Assembly: GCF_030816725.1 (NCBI RefSeq) | Contig: NZ_JAUSYG010000001.1 | Location: 682,001-746,000, forward strand | Direction of reading: 5' to 3' | DNA: 64,000 nt | Source of the DNA: Pseudarthrobacter defluvii | GTDB lineage: Bacteria > Actinomycetota > Actinomycetes > Actinomycetales > Micrococcaceae | Shown: in pieces, positions 18,932 through 27,826 of the stretch | Layout of the letters: each line of letters starts with the position of its first letter | Numbering within the stretch: position 1 is the first letter of the stretch | Notes under the pieces: generated by a model | Told to the model about the DNA's origin: nothing | Database searches by the model: none | What the model saw: only the letters and a program-made list of their open reading frames with translations | Translations under genes and position numbers: made by a program

Positions 18932-19690
18932 TCAGGCGGTGACCGTGCCGGCGGTGACCCACGCCGCGACGGCGAAGATGAGTACCGCGAACGAGATGCG
19001 GATGTGCTTGTCATGCAGGCGGCGGGCCAGCCGGGCGGCAACCACGGATCCCACGATTGCCGGGACGGCGAACGCCAGGGTGGTGGCCCAGTCGATGGTG
19101 AAGCCGGCGGCGTGGGCGCTGAACCCGGCGGCCGAATTGACCACGATGATGGCCAGGGACGTTCCCACGGCCTGCTTCATGCGCAGGCCCAGGAAGATGG
19201 TCAGCGCGGGGGTGATCAGGAAGCCGCCGCCCACGCCGAGCAGTCCGGTGAGGAACCCGACCAGCAGGCCCACGCCCACGGCTTTCGGGGCGCAGGACCG
19301 GAAGGCCCGGTGCGGGCCGGTGCTGCAGGAGCCTTCGGTTTCGCGGGGCTTGCTGAGCATCCGGATGCCCGCGACCACCATGATCACAGCGAAGGCCAGC
19401 ATCAGGATGTTCGGGTCCAGAAGCTTGCCCACGGCCGCGCCGGCCCAGGCCGCCGGGATGCCGGCGGCCCCAACCAGGGCGATCACCGGCCAGTTCAGGC
19501 CTCCCCGCAGCCGGGGGAGCAGGGCCGCGAGTGAGGAGATTCCCACCACCAGCAGGGAGGTGGGAATGGCCTGGGCGGGGCTCATGCCCACGCCGTACAC
19601 CAGGGCCGGAACGGCGATGATGGACCCGCCGCCGCCCACTACGCCCAGTACGACGCCGACGACGAGCCCCAGACCCAGGGCCGGAATCAT
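18932..19690 (-). CDS. TauE/SafE-family sulfite (sulfur anion) exporter
   Basis: 252 residues, about eight membrane helices, with the two glycine-rich repeats [19 protein letters not shown] and [15 protein letters not shown] that define the TauE/SafE/YfcA family. The start ATG at 19690 overlaps the TGA of the upstream rhodanese-DUF2892 gene (ATGA). In cst-type operons this protein removes sulfite or thiosulfate made by persulfide oxidation. Confidence 0.88.
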   Translation of the reverse strand: MIPALGLGLVVGVVLGVVGGGGSIIAVPALVYGVGMSPAQAIPTSLLVVGISSLAALLPRLRGGLNWPVIALVGAAGIPAAWAGAAVGKLLDPNILMLAFAVIMVVAGIRMLSKPRETEGSCSTGPHRAFRSCAPKAVGVGLLVGFLTGLLGVGGGFLITPALTIFLGLRMKQAVGTSLAIIVVNSAAGFSAHAAGFTIDWATTLAFAVPAIVGSVVAARLARRLHDKHIRISFAVLIFAVAAWVTAGTVTA

Positions 19691-20304
19691 GCCGCGGCAC
19701 CCTTTTCTGCCGTCTGCACGGGAAGCTGCAGGATGGCGCTTTCGCGGGTGGGTTCCTTGGCGGCCTTGTTCCACGGCATCGCGGACAGGGCCTTGCCCAT
19801 CGCGCAGGTATTCGTGGCGGCCGAGAACGTCAGCCCGGTGCCGATCGCGCCTGCAAGCATGCGGACCTTGGGGGAGACGAACTTGCCTCCGGCCAGGCCC
19901 AGCATCACCAGGGAACCCGCGGCCAGGCGGACCTGGCGCTCCAGGTCCCAGCGGTCCTTGCCCTTGACCACGTCGCCGCCGGCAGCGGCGAAGCCCGGCG
20001 CCCCGCCGGTGAGCACGTACGCGGTGTCGATCCCGGACGTGGCAAGGCGCTGGCGGGCCTGCTCGGCGCGGACACCGGACTGGCAGACCAGGACCACGCG
20101 CGAGCCCAGCCGGGCGGCGAGTTCATCGGTCTGCTCGGACAGCAGCGGCAGCGGCACGTTGTAGGAGCCGCGGATGTGCATGGATTCGAACTCAGCGGCG
20201 GAACGCACGTCAATCACCACGAGATCCTGGTGCTCTTTAATCCAGGACTGCAGCGTCTCGGGAGCCAGTGCGGTCACGGCGTTTGCCTTGGAAGGGGAAG
20301 TCAT
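19687..20304 (-). CDS. Rhodanese fused to DUF2892 membrane segment
   Basis: 205 residues from ATG 20304 (the upstream in-frame ATG at 20373 lies inside the operators and -35 box and is rejected). N half: rhodanese with [20 protein letters not shown] and the loop [12 protein letters not shown] half: DUF2892-type pair of hydrophobic segments ([40 protein letters not shown]), a Cys-containing membrane region that may accept sulfur at the membrane. First gene of the minus-strand operon, directly behind the divergent CstR-controlled promoter. Confidence 0.87.
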   Translation of the reverse strand: MTSPSKANAVTALAPETLQSWIKEHQDLVVIDVRSAAEFESMHIRGSYNVPLPLLSEQTDELAARLGSRVVLVCQSGVRAEQARQRLATSGIDTAYVLTGGAPGFAAAGGDVVKGKDRWDLERQVRLAAGSLVMLGLAGGKFVSPKVRMLAGAIGTGLTFSAATNTCAMGKALSAMPWNKAAKEPTRESAILQLPVQTAEKGAAA

Positions 20305-20332
20305 AAGTGGCCTCTCGGAAGGGGTTGGGTGG

Positions 20333-20348
20333 ATACCCCACCGAGTAT
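20333..20348. promoter_or_regulatory. CstR/CsoR-type operator O1
   Basis: ATACCCCACCGAGTAT, a weaker version of the palindrome; lies exactly 21 bp before O2. Confidence 0.6.
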
Positions 20349-20373
20349 TACAGATACCCCGGGGGGTAGTCAA
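20345..20373 (-). promoter_or_regulatory. Promoter of the rhodanese-TauE-thioredoxin operon
   Basis: Minus strand: -35 TTGACT (20373-20368), 17-bp spacer, -10 TAATAC (20350-20345). This is a near-consensus housekeeping promoter. Operator O2 fills the spacer and O1 covers the predicted start site, so repression by CstR is expected. Confidence 0.75.
20354..20369. promoter_or_regulatory. CstR/CsoR-type operator O2
   Basis: ATACCCCGGGGGGTAG, 15 of 16 bases identical to the box ahead of the persulfide dioxygenase gene; sits in the spacer of the leftward promoter. Confidence 0.8.
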
Positions 20374-20374
20374 A

Positions 20375-20390
20375 ACACCCGTGGGGGTAT
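20375..20390. promoter_or_regulatory. CstR/CsoR-type operator O3
   Basis: ACACCCGTGGGGGTAT, third copy, exactly 21 bp after O2. It overlaps TATATG (20388-20393), a possible -10 for the rightward cstR transcript. Confidence 0.65.
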
Positions 20391-20398
20391 ATGGTTGA

Positions 20399-20686
<288 letters not shown>

Positions 20687-20726
20687 TTCAACGTCCCATC
20701 CGACCGTCTGCCACTGAAGGAGCATC

Positions 20727-21143
20727 ATGACCTACACCCTGGCCACCACCGTGTCCCTCCCGTGGGCGGAAGCCGTGGAGCGCACCCGCGAAGCCCTGGC
20801 CGCACAGGGGTTCGGCGTCCTGACGGAAATCAACGTCCGGTCCACCTTCGAAGCCAAGCTTGGCGCTGAAGCCGCGGACGCCGTCGGGGACTACATCATC
20901 CTTGGCGCCTGCAACCCCGCCCTTGCCAGCCGCGCCCTCGCCGCCGAGCCCGAGATGGGCGCACTGCTGCCCTGCAATGTGGTGGTGCGCCGAAACCAGT
21001 CGGCGGACGCAACCACGGTGGAGGCGATCGATCCGCAGACCATGGTGCAGCTGAGCAGCGCACCTTCAGTCAAGGAAGTGGCGGACGACGCCGGCACGCG
21101 CCTGCGCAAGGCCCTCGCCAGCCTGGCCGGCACCACGGAGTAG
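20727..21143 (+). CDS. DUF302-family protein
   Basis: 138 residues with the DUF302 pattern: an early GFGVLTEINV strand, GDYIILGACNPALASRAL and LLPCNVVVR with a conserved Cys pair. AAGGAGC ribosome site. It follows cstR by 40 nt and is probably in the same transcript; DUF302 proteins often accompany sulfur-oxidation genes, but no activity is known. Confidence 0.82.
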   Translation: MTYTLATTVSLPWAEAVERTREALAAQGFGVLTEINVRSTFEAKLGAEAADAVGDYIILGACNPALASRALAAEPEMGALLPCNVVVRRNQSADATTVEAIDPQTMVQLSSAPSVKEVADDAGTRLRKALASLAGTTE

Positions 21144-21185
21144 CACGCGAGGGGACGCCAACACGGCCCCGCCGCTTGGCTGCTT

Positions 21186-21920
21186 TTATTCGTCGAAGTG
21201 GGTCTGAACGGTGCTGCCGGAGAGCTGTTCGATCAGTTCGGTTGCCACATCACGCAGTTTACGGTTGCGGTTGCTGGAGACCTTGGTGAGGATTTCCATG
21301 GCTTCAGCCTGTGAGCATCTGTTCTGCGCCATAATGACCCCGCAGGCAAGGTTGATGGCGGTCCGGCTTTGCATGGCCGCCTCCAGATCCTCGGCCCGGT
21401 TCTCCGCGGTGTTGATGCGCACCGAGAGGCGCAGCGTGTCGTGGGCCGCGGCGGCAAAGCCCAAGGCCTTGTCGTAGACATCCGGCGTGAAGGCGCGGGG
21501 CTTCGACGCGAAGAAGTTCAGGGCGGCACGCGCTGTTCCACTGATTTCCAGGGGTATCCCCAGCGAGCTGTGTACGCCTGCATCTGCAAAGCTTCGGTCC
21601 AGCTCCGGCCACCGTTTATCGGCAGCCACGTGGTCGATCACTACCGGTGTCATTTGCCGGAGAGCTGCAATGCACGGGCCGTCTCCGAGGTCCTGCTCGA
21701 TCTCGTCCAGCTCCACCGCGCGTTTACTGCTGCCGGCAACAGTAGTGGGTCTCCGCCGGACTCTGACGGTGACCGCGCATTCGACCTCATCGCCGGCAGC
21801 CTCGGAGACGGCTGCTGCGGCCAGCTTGGACAGCCCGGACAGAAATTCGACCGCAGTCTCTGCGCCCACCAGGATGCTCTGGAGCCGGTCTGCGGGCTCG
21901 ATTACGGTTGGGAAGGACAT
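21186..21920 (-). CDS. GAF-ANTAR transcription antitermination regulator
   Basis: 244 residues. GAF sensor domain at ~20-165 and C-terminal ANTAR RNA-binding domain at ~180-235 with SRTAINLACGVIMAQNRCS and NRNRKLRDVATELIEQL. ANTAR proteins bind paired hairpins in nascent RNA and prevent termination. Start taken at 21920 (MSFPTV); the frame stays open upstream, so this start is less certain. The upstream neighbour on the same strand is another GAF protein 52 nt away, suggesting joint signalling. Targets not identified. Confidence 0.8.
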   Translation of the reverse strand: MSFPTVIEPADRLQSILVGAETAVEFLSGLSKLAAAAVSEAAGDEVECAVTVRVRRRPTTVAGSSKRAVELDEIEQDLGDGPCIAALRQMTPVVIDHVAADKRWPELDRSFADAGVHSSLGIPLEISGTARAALNFFASKPRAFTPDVYDKALGFAAAAHDTLRLSVRINTAENRAEDLEAAMQSRTAINLACGVIMAQNRCSQAEAMEILTKVSSNRNRKLRDVATELIEQLSGSTVQTHFDE

Positions 21921-21972
21921 CGCCCCATCATACTTTCTCCCCCTCTGAGCAGACGTCACCTGAAGGCGCACT

Positions 21973-22782
21973 TCAGCGGGCTGGGGAGTAAGTCCTTTCG
22001 TCGATGCCGCGCTGCGCCAGCGCGGCGAGGATCCGGAGTACCTGTTGCTCGGATTGGGGGAAGTCCCGGGGTTTTTGATCGATGATGCACAGGGTGCCGA
22101 TGTTCCAGCCGCGCGGCCCGTGCAATGGATAGCCGGCGTAGAAGCGGATGTGGGGCGTTCCGGTGACGAGTGGATTGGACGCGAAGCGGTCATCAGTAAG
22201 TGCGTCGTTGATGATGAGCATTGAGTTCCGCTCCACCGTTTGGGTGCAGAGCGCGATTTGCCTGGGAGTTTCGTCGCGGAGGGGTCCGACGACGGATTTG
22301 AAGTGCTGGGCATCGCCGTCGATAAGGGATAAGGAGGCAGCGCCGACGTTGAAGAACTTCCTGGTGGCACTTACGATCCGGTCGAATGGCTCTTCCGCGC
22401 CGGTGTGGAGCAGGTTGGTCTGGTCCAGTGATTCCAGGCGTTCTGACTCTGCCTGTTCGGGTGACAGCAGGAACTTGCCGGCGGCGCCGAGTGCGGGCAG
22501 GCCCTGTTTGGGGCTGATCTTCCGGTCGCGTGGCCGCCGCCCGGCCTCTCCCGTCCTCAGGGGAGGCGACGCTTCGTGCCTGCGTCCGGGGCTCCGATGC
22601 CCGCCCCTCCTGCCGGTACGGTGAGTGGGTTCGAGTCCGGACCAGGCAAGCGGAGCGTGCAGGTAGGCATCCAATTCGAACTTCGTCCAGCGGGAACGGC
22701 CTGAACCGGCAGTGGAAAATATTCGGGGATCCAGTCCCAGCGTGGCAGCCAGCTCAATCCGCCGTTGCGCTTCTTCATTCAC
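21973..22782 (-). CDS. GAF-domain protein
   Basis: About 269 residues. The C-terminal half is a GAF domain (residues ~125-260) with FNVGAASLSLIDGDAQHFKS, CTQTVERNSMLIINDA and FYAGYPLHGPRGWNIGTLCIID, typical of redox/light/small-molecule GAF sensors. The N-terminal ~110 residues are basic, with no recognised fold. GTG at 22782 is chosen because GGAGG lies 8 nt upstream; a GTG at 22791 is an alternative. Probably one transcript with the GAF-ANTAR gene. Confidence 0.7.
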   Translation of the reverse strand: MNEEAQRRIELAATLGLDPRIFSTAGSGRSRWTKFELDAYLHAPLAWSGLEPTHRTGRRGGHRSPGRRHEASPPLRTGEAGRRPRDRKISPKQGLPALGAAGKFLLSPEQAESERLESLDQTNLLHTGAEEPFDRIVSATRKFFNVGAASLSLIDGDAQHFKSVVGPLRDETPRQIALCTQTVERNSMLIINDALTDDRFASNPLVTGTPHIRFYAGYPLHGPRGWNIGTLCIIDQKPRDFPQSEQQVLRILAALAQRGIDERTYSPAR

Positions 22783-22846
22783 GACCTCCACCTCCAGCGT
22801 GGTTGAATCCGTATGGAAACCAGGCTCGCGGCCCGGGGGAACGTCT

Positions 22847-22862
22847 TAAGTAAGGTTACTTA
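22847..22862. promoter_or_regulatory. Perfect palindrome, possible operator
   Basis: TAAGTAAGGTTACTTA, a 7+2+7 perfect inverted repeat in the 298-bp gap between the GAF gene and the dehalogenase gene. A/T-rich against a GC-rich background. No regulator gene adjoins it. Confidence 0.45.
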
Positions 22863-22981
22863 CTACTTTGACCTCATGGCTACCCCATTGTGACCGTCCA
22901 CAGGTTGGCCTGCCGCTGCTGGGTAAGTGCATTCCACGTTTCTCCGGGCTGATTGCCGGTAGTGGCCGCAGCACGTTTGTG

Positions 22982-22999
22982 GTCTACTGCTAAGTAGAC
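22982..22999. promoter_or_regulatory. Perfect palindrome upstream of dehalogenase gene
   Basis: GTCTACTGCTAAGTAGAC, a 7+4+7 perfect inverted repeat about 80 bp ahead of the haloacid dehalogenase-like gene; looks like a TetR- or GntR-type operator, or a small hairpin. Confidence 0.45.
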
Positions 23000-23080
23000 T
23001 GACTATTTCGTTGCGGAAATCAAGGGAGCCCCGTCCATGTCCACGTTGTCCGCTCTTGCCCTCGTCTGCACCCTCACGCC

Positions 23081-23752
23081 ATGAGTGAACCATTGGTCAT
23101 CGTTTTTGACGTCAACGAGACCCTGTCCGACATGGGCCCGCTGGGCGAAGCGTTCGCACAGGCAGGGGCACCCCGCGGGCTGGCCAAACTATGGTTCGCC
23201 ACGCTCCTGCGGGACGGGTTCGCGCTCACGGCCAGCGGAGGCAAGGAGTCCTTTGCCACCATCGGCGCCGAAGCCCTCCGCACCCTGCTGGGAGCCGAAG
23301 GGATCTCCGGAGATCTGGATACCGCCGTCGAACGCGTCATGGCTGCCATGCAGAACCTTTCCCTGCACCCGGATGTCCCCGACGGCGTCAGGGCCCTGGC
23401 CGCCGCCGGGAACCGGCTGATCACCCTGACCAACGGCGCGGCAGCCAACACGGACAAGTTGCTGGTGGCCGCCGGTATTCGGGACAAGTTCGAGCTGCTC
23501 CTCTCCGTGGAGGACGCCCCCGCCTGGAAGCCCGCCACGGCAGCATACGACTATGCGGCAACATCGGCCGGAGCCCTTCCCTCCGGGATGCTGCTGGTCG
23601 CCGTGCACCCCTGGGACATCCACGGGGCAGCCAAGGCCGGGCTGCGGACCGCGTGGATCAACCGGACCGGTGCCCGCTACCCCTCCTACTTCCAGGCACC
23701 GGACATCACCATCCCGGCCCTCACCCAACTGCCGGCGGCGCTCGCCACGTAA
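23081..23752 (+). CDS. Haloacid dehalogenase type II-like hydrolase (HAD superfamily)
   Basis: 223 residues. Catalytic Asp in VFDVNETLSDMG (the DVNET form is typical of type II 2-haloacid dehalogenases), HAD motif II in LITLTNGAAA, Lys in PAWKPATAAYDYA, and motif III-like LLVAVHPWDIHGAAKAGL. Start ATG 23081 has no clear ribosome site. It is 40 nt upstream of an alpha/beta hydrolase with an Asp nucleophile, so the pair may act on halogenated compounds; neither substrate is proven. Confidence 0.78.
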   Translation: MSEPLVIVFDVNETLSDMGPLGEAFAQAGAPRGLAKLWFATLLRDGFALTASGGKESFATIGAEALRTLLGAEGISGDLDTAVERVMAAMQNLSLHPDVPDGVRALAAAGNRLITLTNGAAANTDKLLVAAGIRDKFELLLSVEDAPAWKPATAAYDYAATSAGALPSGMLLVAVHPWDIHGAAKAGLRTAWINRTGARYPSYFQAPDITIPALTQLPAALAT

Positions 23753-23792
23753 GGCAAACAAGACCCGCCCCAACCTGACACGGAGACCCTTT

Positions 23793-24611
23793 ATGGCCCG
23801 GCCCGTAGAACGCCGCACCGTCGACGTGGACGGCGTCCCGCTGTCCCACCTTGTTTCAGGGGAGGAGGGAGCCCCGCCGCTGATCCTCCTGCACGGCACC
23901 TTCTGGAGCCGGGTGTGGCAGCCCGTGCTGCCGGCTCTTGGCTCACACAGCCGCTGCTATGCGCTGGACTTTCCGGGCTTCGGCCAAAGCGGGGGAGAGC
24001 TGGACGTTGAGCAGGCCGGTGTCCCCGCGCTCGCGGAAACGGTACTCAAAGCCGCGGACGCCCTGGGCCTGGACGTGTTCGATGTGGCAGCCCATGACAT
24101 CGGCGGCGGCGTGGCCCAGCAGCTTGCCGCCACCAGCGGAAGGGTCCGGAAGATGGTGCTGATGAACGCCGTCATGTTCGACTCCTGGCCGGTGCCCGCC
24201 GTCGAGCGTTTCCGGGACCCCGAAGTGCGCCGGAACACCACGGAGGAGGATCTCCTGGCCGCCCGCCGCAAATCCACCCAGGGCTGTGCCCTCCGCACCC
24301 TCAGTGATGATGAACTGGCCGATTACCTGTCGCCGTGGCACTCTCCCGCCCGGGCGCGCTCCTGGATGGCCATGGCAGCAGCCGCCGATCCCCGCTACAC
24401 CCTGGACCTGGTGCCGGCCCTCAAGGAAGCCGCCATCCCCACCCGCCTGGTGTGGGGCCGGGACGACGATTTCCAGAAAATCGAGTTTGCCCGCCGCTAC
24501 GTGGAAGAAGTCCCCAACGCCGATCTGGTCGAAGTGGACGGCAAGCACATCCCCACGGAGGATTCCCCGGACGCGGTGGCCACGGCCATCCTGGAGCACC
24601 TGGCCCCGTAG
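23793..24611 (+). CDS. Haloalkane-dehalogenase-like alpha/beta hydrolase
   Basis: 272 residues from ATG 23793 (GGAGA upstream). HGTFWSRVWQPVL oxyanion strand; nucleophile elbow AAHDIGGGV with Asp where serine hydrolases have Ser; VWGRDDD acid; catalytic His in DGKHIPTEDSPDAV. Asp nucleophile plus the H-x-x-x-EDSPD C-terminal pattern is the arrangement of haloalkane dehalogenases and epoxide hydrolases. Located directly after the HAD dehalogenase-like gene. Epoxide hydrolase is the main alternative. Confidence 0.72.
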   Translation: MARPVERRTVDVDGVPLSHLVSGEEGAPPLILLHGTFWSRVWQPVLPALGSHSRCYALDFPGFGQSGGELDVEQAGVPALAETVLKAADALGLDVFDVAAHDIGGGVAQQLAATSGRVRKMVLMNAVMFDSWPVPAVERFRDPEVRRNTTEEDLLAARRKSTQGCALRTLSDDELADYLSPWHSPARARSWMAMAAAADPRYTLDLVPALKEAAIPTRLVWGRDDDFQKIEFARRYVEEVPNADLVEVDGKHIPTEDSPDAVATAILEHLAP

Positions 24612-24617
24612 GGCCGG

Positions 24618-25352
24618 TTACGGTGCAGTAAGGCCGGCTCCCACAAGCGCTGTCCGGTGGCGGGTTTCCAGCTGGACCGCGTCCCGCGTGAAGGAAAACA
24701 CCAGGAGGCCAAGGGCCAGCGCCGGGGCTGCAACTGCCGCCGTCTGCGGCACCCCGGGGAACACCGCCACCAGCAGGGCGAACGGCTGGAACGCCCCCAT
24801 GAGTTTGCGGGCCAGGCTCGGCGGCAGGGTTGCGCGTAGGTGCGGACGGAAGAACCCCACGGCGGTGAACACGTAATACATGCCGCCAATGGCCAGAGTC
24901 CAAACGCCCGCGACCGGGGCGGCCGCGACGGACAGGACCAGGACCAGCGCGCCATCGGTGGCGGCGTCGAAGCGTGCCCCCTCCGCTGACGAGGTTCCGG
25001 TACGTCGCGCCACAGCACCATCCAGGCCGTCGAGGAGGTAGGCGATGCCGCCCAGAATTGGCACGAGCAGGTCCGTGCGCGGTGCCGTGAACAGTTGCGG
25101 CACCGCCAGCGCCGCGCAGAGGGCCACGAGGACGGCGCGGAGCAGGGTGACACGGTCTGCCGGTGTTGAGAAGCGCGGGATGCGCCGCAGGATGGAGCCG
25201 ACGGCGGCCGCGGCCACCACAGTGCCCGCGCCCAGGCCAGCCAGCTGGGAGGCCAGCCCGGCAGGGGAAGCCGACGTCAGCCACAGTGCGGCCAGCCCGT
25301 ACGTGGCGACGGCGGCCAGGGCGTCAGGCATCGCACGTTCAGCTGCGTTCAT
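24618..25352 (-). CDS. CDP-alcohol phosphatidyltransferase family membrane protein
   Basis: 244 residues, six or more helices, with the family motif spread over DGLDGAVARR...GARFDAATD (two Asp pairs, Arg and Gly positions conserved). Transfers a phospho-group from a CDP-alcohol onto a second alcohol in phospholipid synthesis. The ending is 6 nt from the convergent hydrolase gene. Substrate alcohol unknown. Confidence 0.82.
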   Translation of the reverse strand: MNAAERAMPDALAAVATYGLAALWLTSASPAGLASQLAGLGAGTVVAAAAVGSILRRIPRFSTPADRVTLLRAVLVALCAALAVPQLFTAPRTDLLVPILGGIAYLLDGLDGAVARRTGTSSAEGARFDAATDGALVLVLSVAAAPVAGVWTLAIGGMYYVFTAVGFFRPHLRATLPPSLARKLMGAFQPFALLVAVFPGVPQTAAVAAPALALGLLVFSFTRDAVQLETRHRTALVGAGLTAP

Positions 25353-25395
25353 GTGCCGCCCTTCCCTCGCATGCCGGCCACGGCTGCCGTGATCC

Positions 25396-25860
25396 TCACC
25401 GCCGCCGGCGCCCGGCCGGAAGCCTGGTACCGTCGTCGTACGTTGCCTTGCGGCCGCCGCGGACCAGGCCGGCGAGCGCCAGCAGGGCTCCGGCGCCCTC
25501 GGCCACAGCGCTGAGGGACTTCGAGAAAAACCATACGGGGTCGTACATGGCCGGGATCGGTCCGAGGGCCGGGATGTTCACATACCTGTAGAGGACGACG
25601 GCGGCGAACGCGCTGAGTGCCACCACCAGGGCCACCGCATAGGCGGCCCGGCTGCCGCGGACCAGGACGTAGATGCCGGCCACCAGCGCGGCGGCGGCTT
25701 CGAGCAGGAACAGGGTGCCCTGGCTGACCGTGCCCGGTTGGGCGTTCTGGTAACCCGGGGCCAGGAAGAGGTGGACGCCGGCATCGATGAAGAGCGCCAG
25801 GGCGGTCAGTAGTCGTAAAGCCACGCTTATGTATACGCCGGTTAGTCCCTTCCGGTTCAT
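25396..25860 (-). CDS. Small multi-helix membrane protein
   Basis: 154 residues with four predicted helices (residues ~10-30, 47-66, 70-92, 107-140) and a basic tail. Helix 2 begins after an NAQPGTVSQG loop. Resembles unassigned actinobacterial membrane proteins; no motif gives a function. It ends 43 nt before the start of the CDP-alcohol transferase gene on the same strand, so they may share a transcript. Confidence 0.65.
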   Translation of the reverse strand: MNRKGLTGVYISVALRLLTALALFIDAGVHLFLAPGYQNAQPGTVSQGTLFLLEAAAALVAGIYVLVRGSRAAYAVALVVALSAFAAVVLYRYVNIPALGPIPAMYDPVWFFSKSLSAVAEGAGALLALAGLVRGGRKATYDDGTRLPAGRRRR

Positions 25861-25968
25861 TCGGCCCTGTTATGTCTGCGGGTTTTGTGGGGAATATTTA
25901 GGGGCCGCGGGTGATTTCGCCGTCAGTAGGCAGTGGCGCCTGCGGCCCTACGAGTAAGGAGATTTGCT

Positions 25969-26514
25969 ATGACCCTTCCCAAGGAACTGACACCGGGCAC
26001 ATGGACCCTGGACATGGCCCACAGCGAGATCGGCTTCAGTGTCCGCCACGCCGGGATCAGCAAGGTCCGCGGCCGCTTCACCGAAGCCCAGGCCGAGGCG
26101 CACGTGGGCCAGTCCCTGACGGACTCATCGGTGCACGCTACGGTGTCCACCGCCAGCTTCGATTCCGGCGACGCCAACCGGGATGCCCACGTCCGCGGCG
26201 CTGATTTCTTCGACGTGGAGCAGTATCCCGAGATGACGTTCCGCGGCACCCACATCGAGGGCGACGGGGAGGAATACACCCTGACCGGGGACCTCACCAT
26301 CAAGGGCGTCGCCAGGCCCGTGGAGCTGGAGGTCGAGTTCACTGGAGTCGCCGTGGACCCCTTCGGTGCCACCCGCGCGGGTTTCTCCGCTGAGGCCGAG
26401 ATCAGCCGCAAGCAGTTCGGGCTGACCTGGAACGCGGCCCTGGAGGCCGGCGGCGTGCTGGTCAGCGACAAGGTGAAGATCACCCTGGAGGCGGCGCTGG
26501 TCAAGCAGGGCTGA
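25969..26514 (+). CDS. YceI-family lipid-binding protein
   Basis: 181 residues starting at ATG 25969 with AAGGAG 7 nt upstream. Begins GTWTLDMAHSEIGFSVRH, then VRGRFTEAQAE, FDSGDANRDAHVRGADFFDVEQYP and LTIKGVARPVELEVEF: the YceI beta-barrel that holds a polyisoprenoid or similar chain. No signal peptide, as in many actinobacterial members. Stands alone between divergent and convergent neighbours. Confidence 0.9.
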   Translation: MTLPKELTPGTWTLDMAHSEIGFSVRHAGISKVRGRFTEAQAEAHVGQSLTDSSVHATVSTASFDSGDANRDAHVRGADFFDVEQYPEMTFRGTHIEGDGEEYTLTGDLTIKGVARPVELEVEFTGVAVDPFGATRAGFSAEAEISRKQFGLTWNAALEAGGVLVSDKVKITLEAALVKQG

Positions 26515-26541
26515 CGCGGCAGGGCTGCGCGTGCTCCGGCG

Positions 26542-27753
26542 TCAGGTGTCACCGCCCAGATGGACGGTGACCATGGTGCCTGCGCCGGGGACGGGGCCGA
26601 TCTCCAGCCAGCCCCCATTCGCCGAGGCGATTCGGGCGGCTGTGGCCAGGCCGAGTCCGGTACCGGGAGGGTCGTCCTCCCGGTGCAGGCGGACCAGGGG
26701 GTCGAGGACGCGTTTGCGGTCGGCCTCGCTGATGCCTTTGCCGTTGTCGATCACGCGCAGGGTCGCCCCGTCCTCCGTCCGGTGTCCGGTGACGCGGATG
26801 ACGGGAGAAACGCCGGGCCGGCTGTAGGTGATGGCATTGTGGACCAGGTTCTGCAGCAGCACGCGCATCTGGACGGCATCCGCAGTGAAGACAAGCTCAT
26901 TGCATTCCACCGAGGCGCCGTACGCTTCCATGCTGGCCGACAGGTCCTGGGTGACGTCCCGGACCAGCTCCGCCAGCGAAACCTCTGTTGGCCGGACATC
27001 CCCGCCGATCGTGGCGTAGGACAGGACGTCCTTCACCATGGACAACATGCGCTGGCCGGAACTGCTGACCACGTCCAGGTACTCCGCAATTGCGGGATCG
27101 TCGAGCTCCCCTGCCTCATCCCTGGCCAACTCCACGAACCCCAGGACAGAGGTAAGGGGGTTGCGGAGGTCATGGCTGATTCGGCCCGCAAACTCCGCGA
27201 GGAGCGCGTTGCTGCGATGGGCCTCGGCCAGGGCATCGGCGAGCTGCCGGGCACGGTGTTCGAGCTGCAGGGCGTCCACCACCTCGGCGGCGAGGATTTC
27301 CAAGCCTCGGAGCTGCCGGTCGTTCAGGCGGCCTGTTTCCCTTGCCCCGGCGCAGAGCGTACCCAGGACAAAGCCGTCTTCGGCCACCAGGGGGATGGAT
27401 GCGTAAAACCGAATTTCACCCCGCCGGCCGTCCACGTACGGGTTGTTGTTGTACCGGGGATCAAGCGAGGCATCCTCCAGCACCGTCGGAGTCCCGCTGA
27501 GGAAGCCCACAGCGCACATCGAATCTTCACGGGAGCACAGGTAGGGTTCCATGCCGGCAGTTGCCACCTGGTACTGCATGTTCTCGGTGATGATGTTGAT
27601 GGCCGTCACCGGCTGCCCGCACACCGTCCTGGCCAGTTCCACCAAGTTCTGCAGGCGCTTGGAGGGGAGGGGGACGGCGATGTCCAGCTCCGGCCCCGGC
27701 ACAGCGAGTCCTGTCAGGGCCAGGATCGCGTCCCTGGCCAGCTCATTTACCAT
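26542..27753 (-). CDS. GAF-domain sensor histidine kinase
   Basis: About 403 residues, no membrane helix. GAF domain at ~25-165 with CAVGFLSGTPTVLEDASLDP and FYASIPLVAEDGFVLGTLC. HisKA with phospho-acceptor His194 in RISHDLRNPLTS. HATPase with N-box LVHNAITYS, G1 VIDNGKGIS and G2 GTGLGLAT. Cytoplasmic kinase responding to an internal signal; no response regulator is adjacent, so it is an orphan here. Start at 27753 or an upstream GTG at 27777. Confidence 0.85.
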   Translation of the reverse strand: MVNELARDAILALTGLAVPGPELDIAVPLPSKRLQNLVELARTVCGQPVTAINIITENMQYQVATAGMEPYLCSREDSMCAVGFLSGTPTVLEDASLDPRYNNNPYVDGRRGEIRFYASIPLVAEDGFVLGTLCAGARETGRLNDRQLRGLEILAAEVVDALQLEHRARQLADALAEAHRSNALLAEFAGRISHDLRNPLTSVLGFVELARDEAGELDDPAIAEYLDVVSSSGQRMLSMVKDVLSYATIGGDVRPTEVSLAELVRDVTQDLSASMEAYGASVECNELVFTADAVQMRVLLQNLVHNAITYSRPGVSPVIRVTGHRTEDGATLRVIDNGKGISEADRKRVLDPLVRLHREDDPPGTGLGLATAARIASANGGWLEIGPVPGAGTMVTVHLGGDT

Positions 27754-27826
27754 CACGGGCGGGAACCTTGCGCACACATCGCACCATCATGGCAGATCGG
27801 TGACGCCGCATCTGTCAGCGCCATAC

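Noticed and set aside
20305..20373. Longer rhodanese-DUF2892 protein starting at 20373
   Set aside because: That start lies on the -35 element and operators; the ATG at 20304 has a proper upstream site and family-length N terminus.
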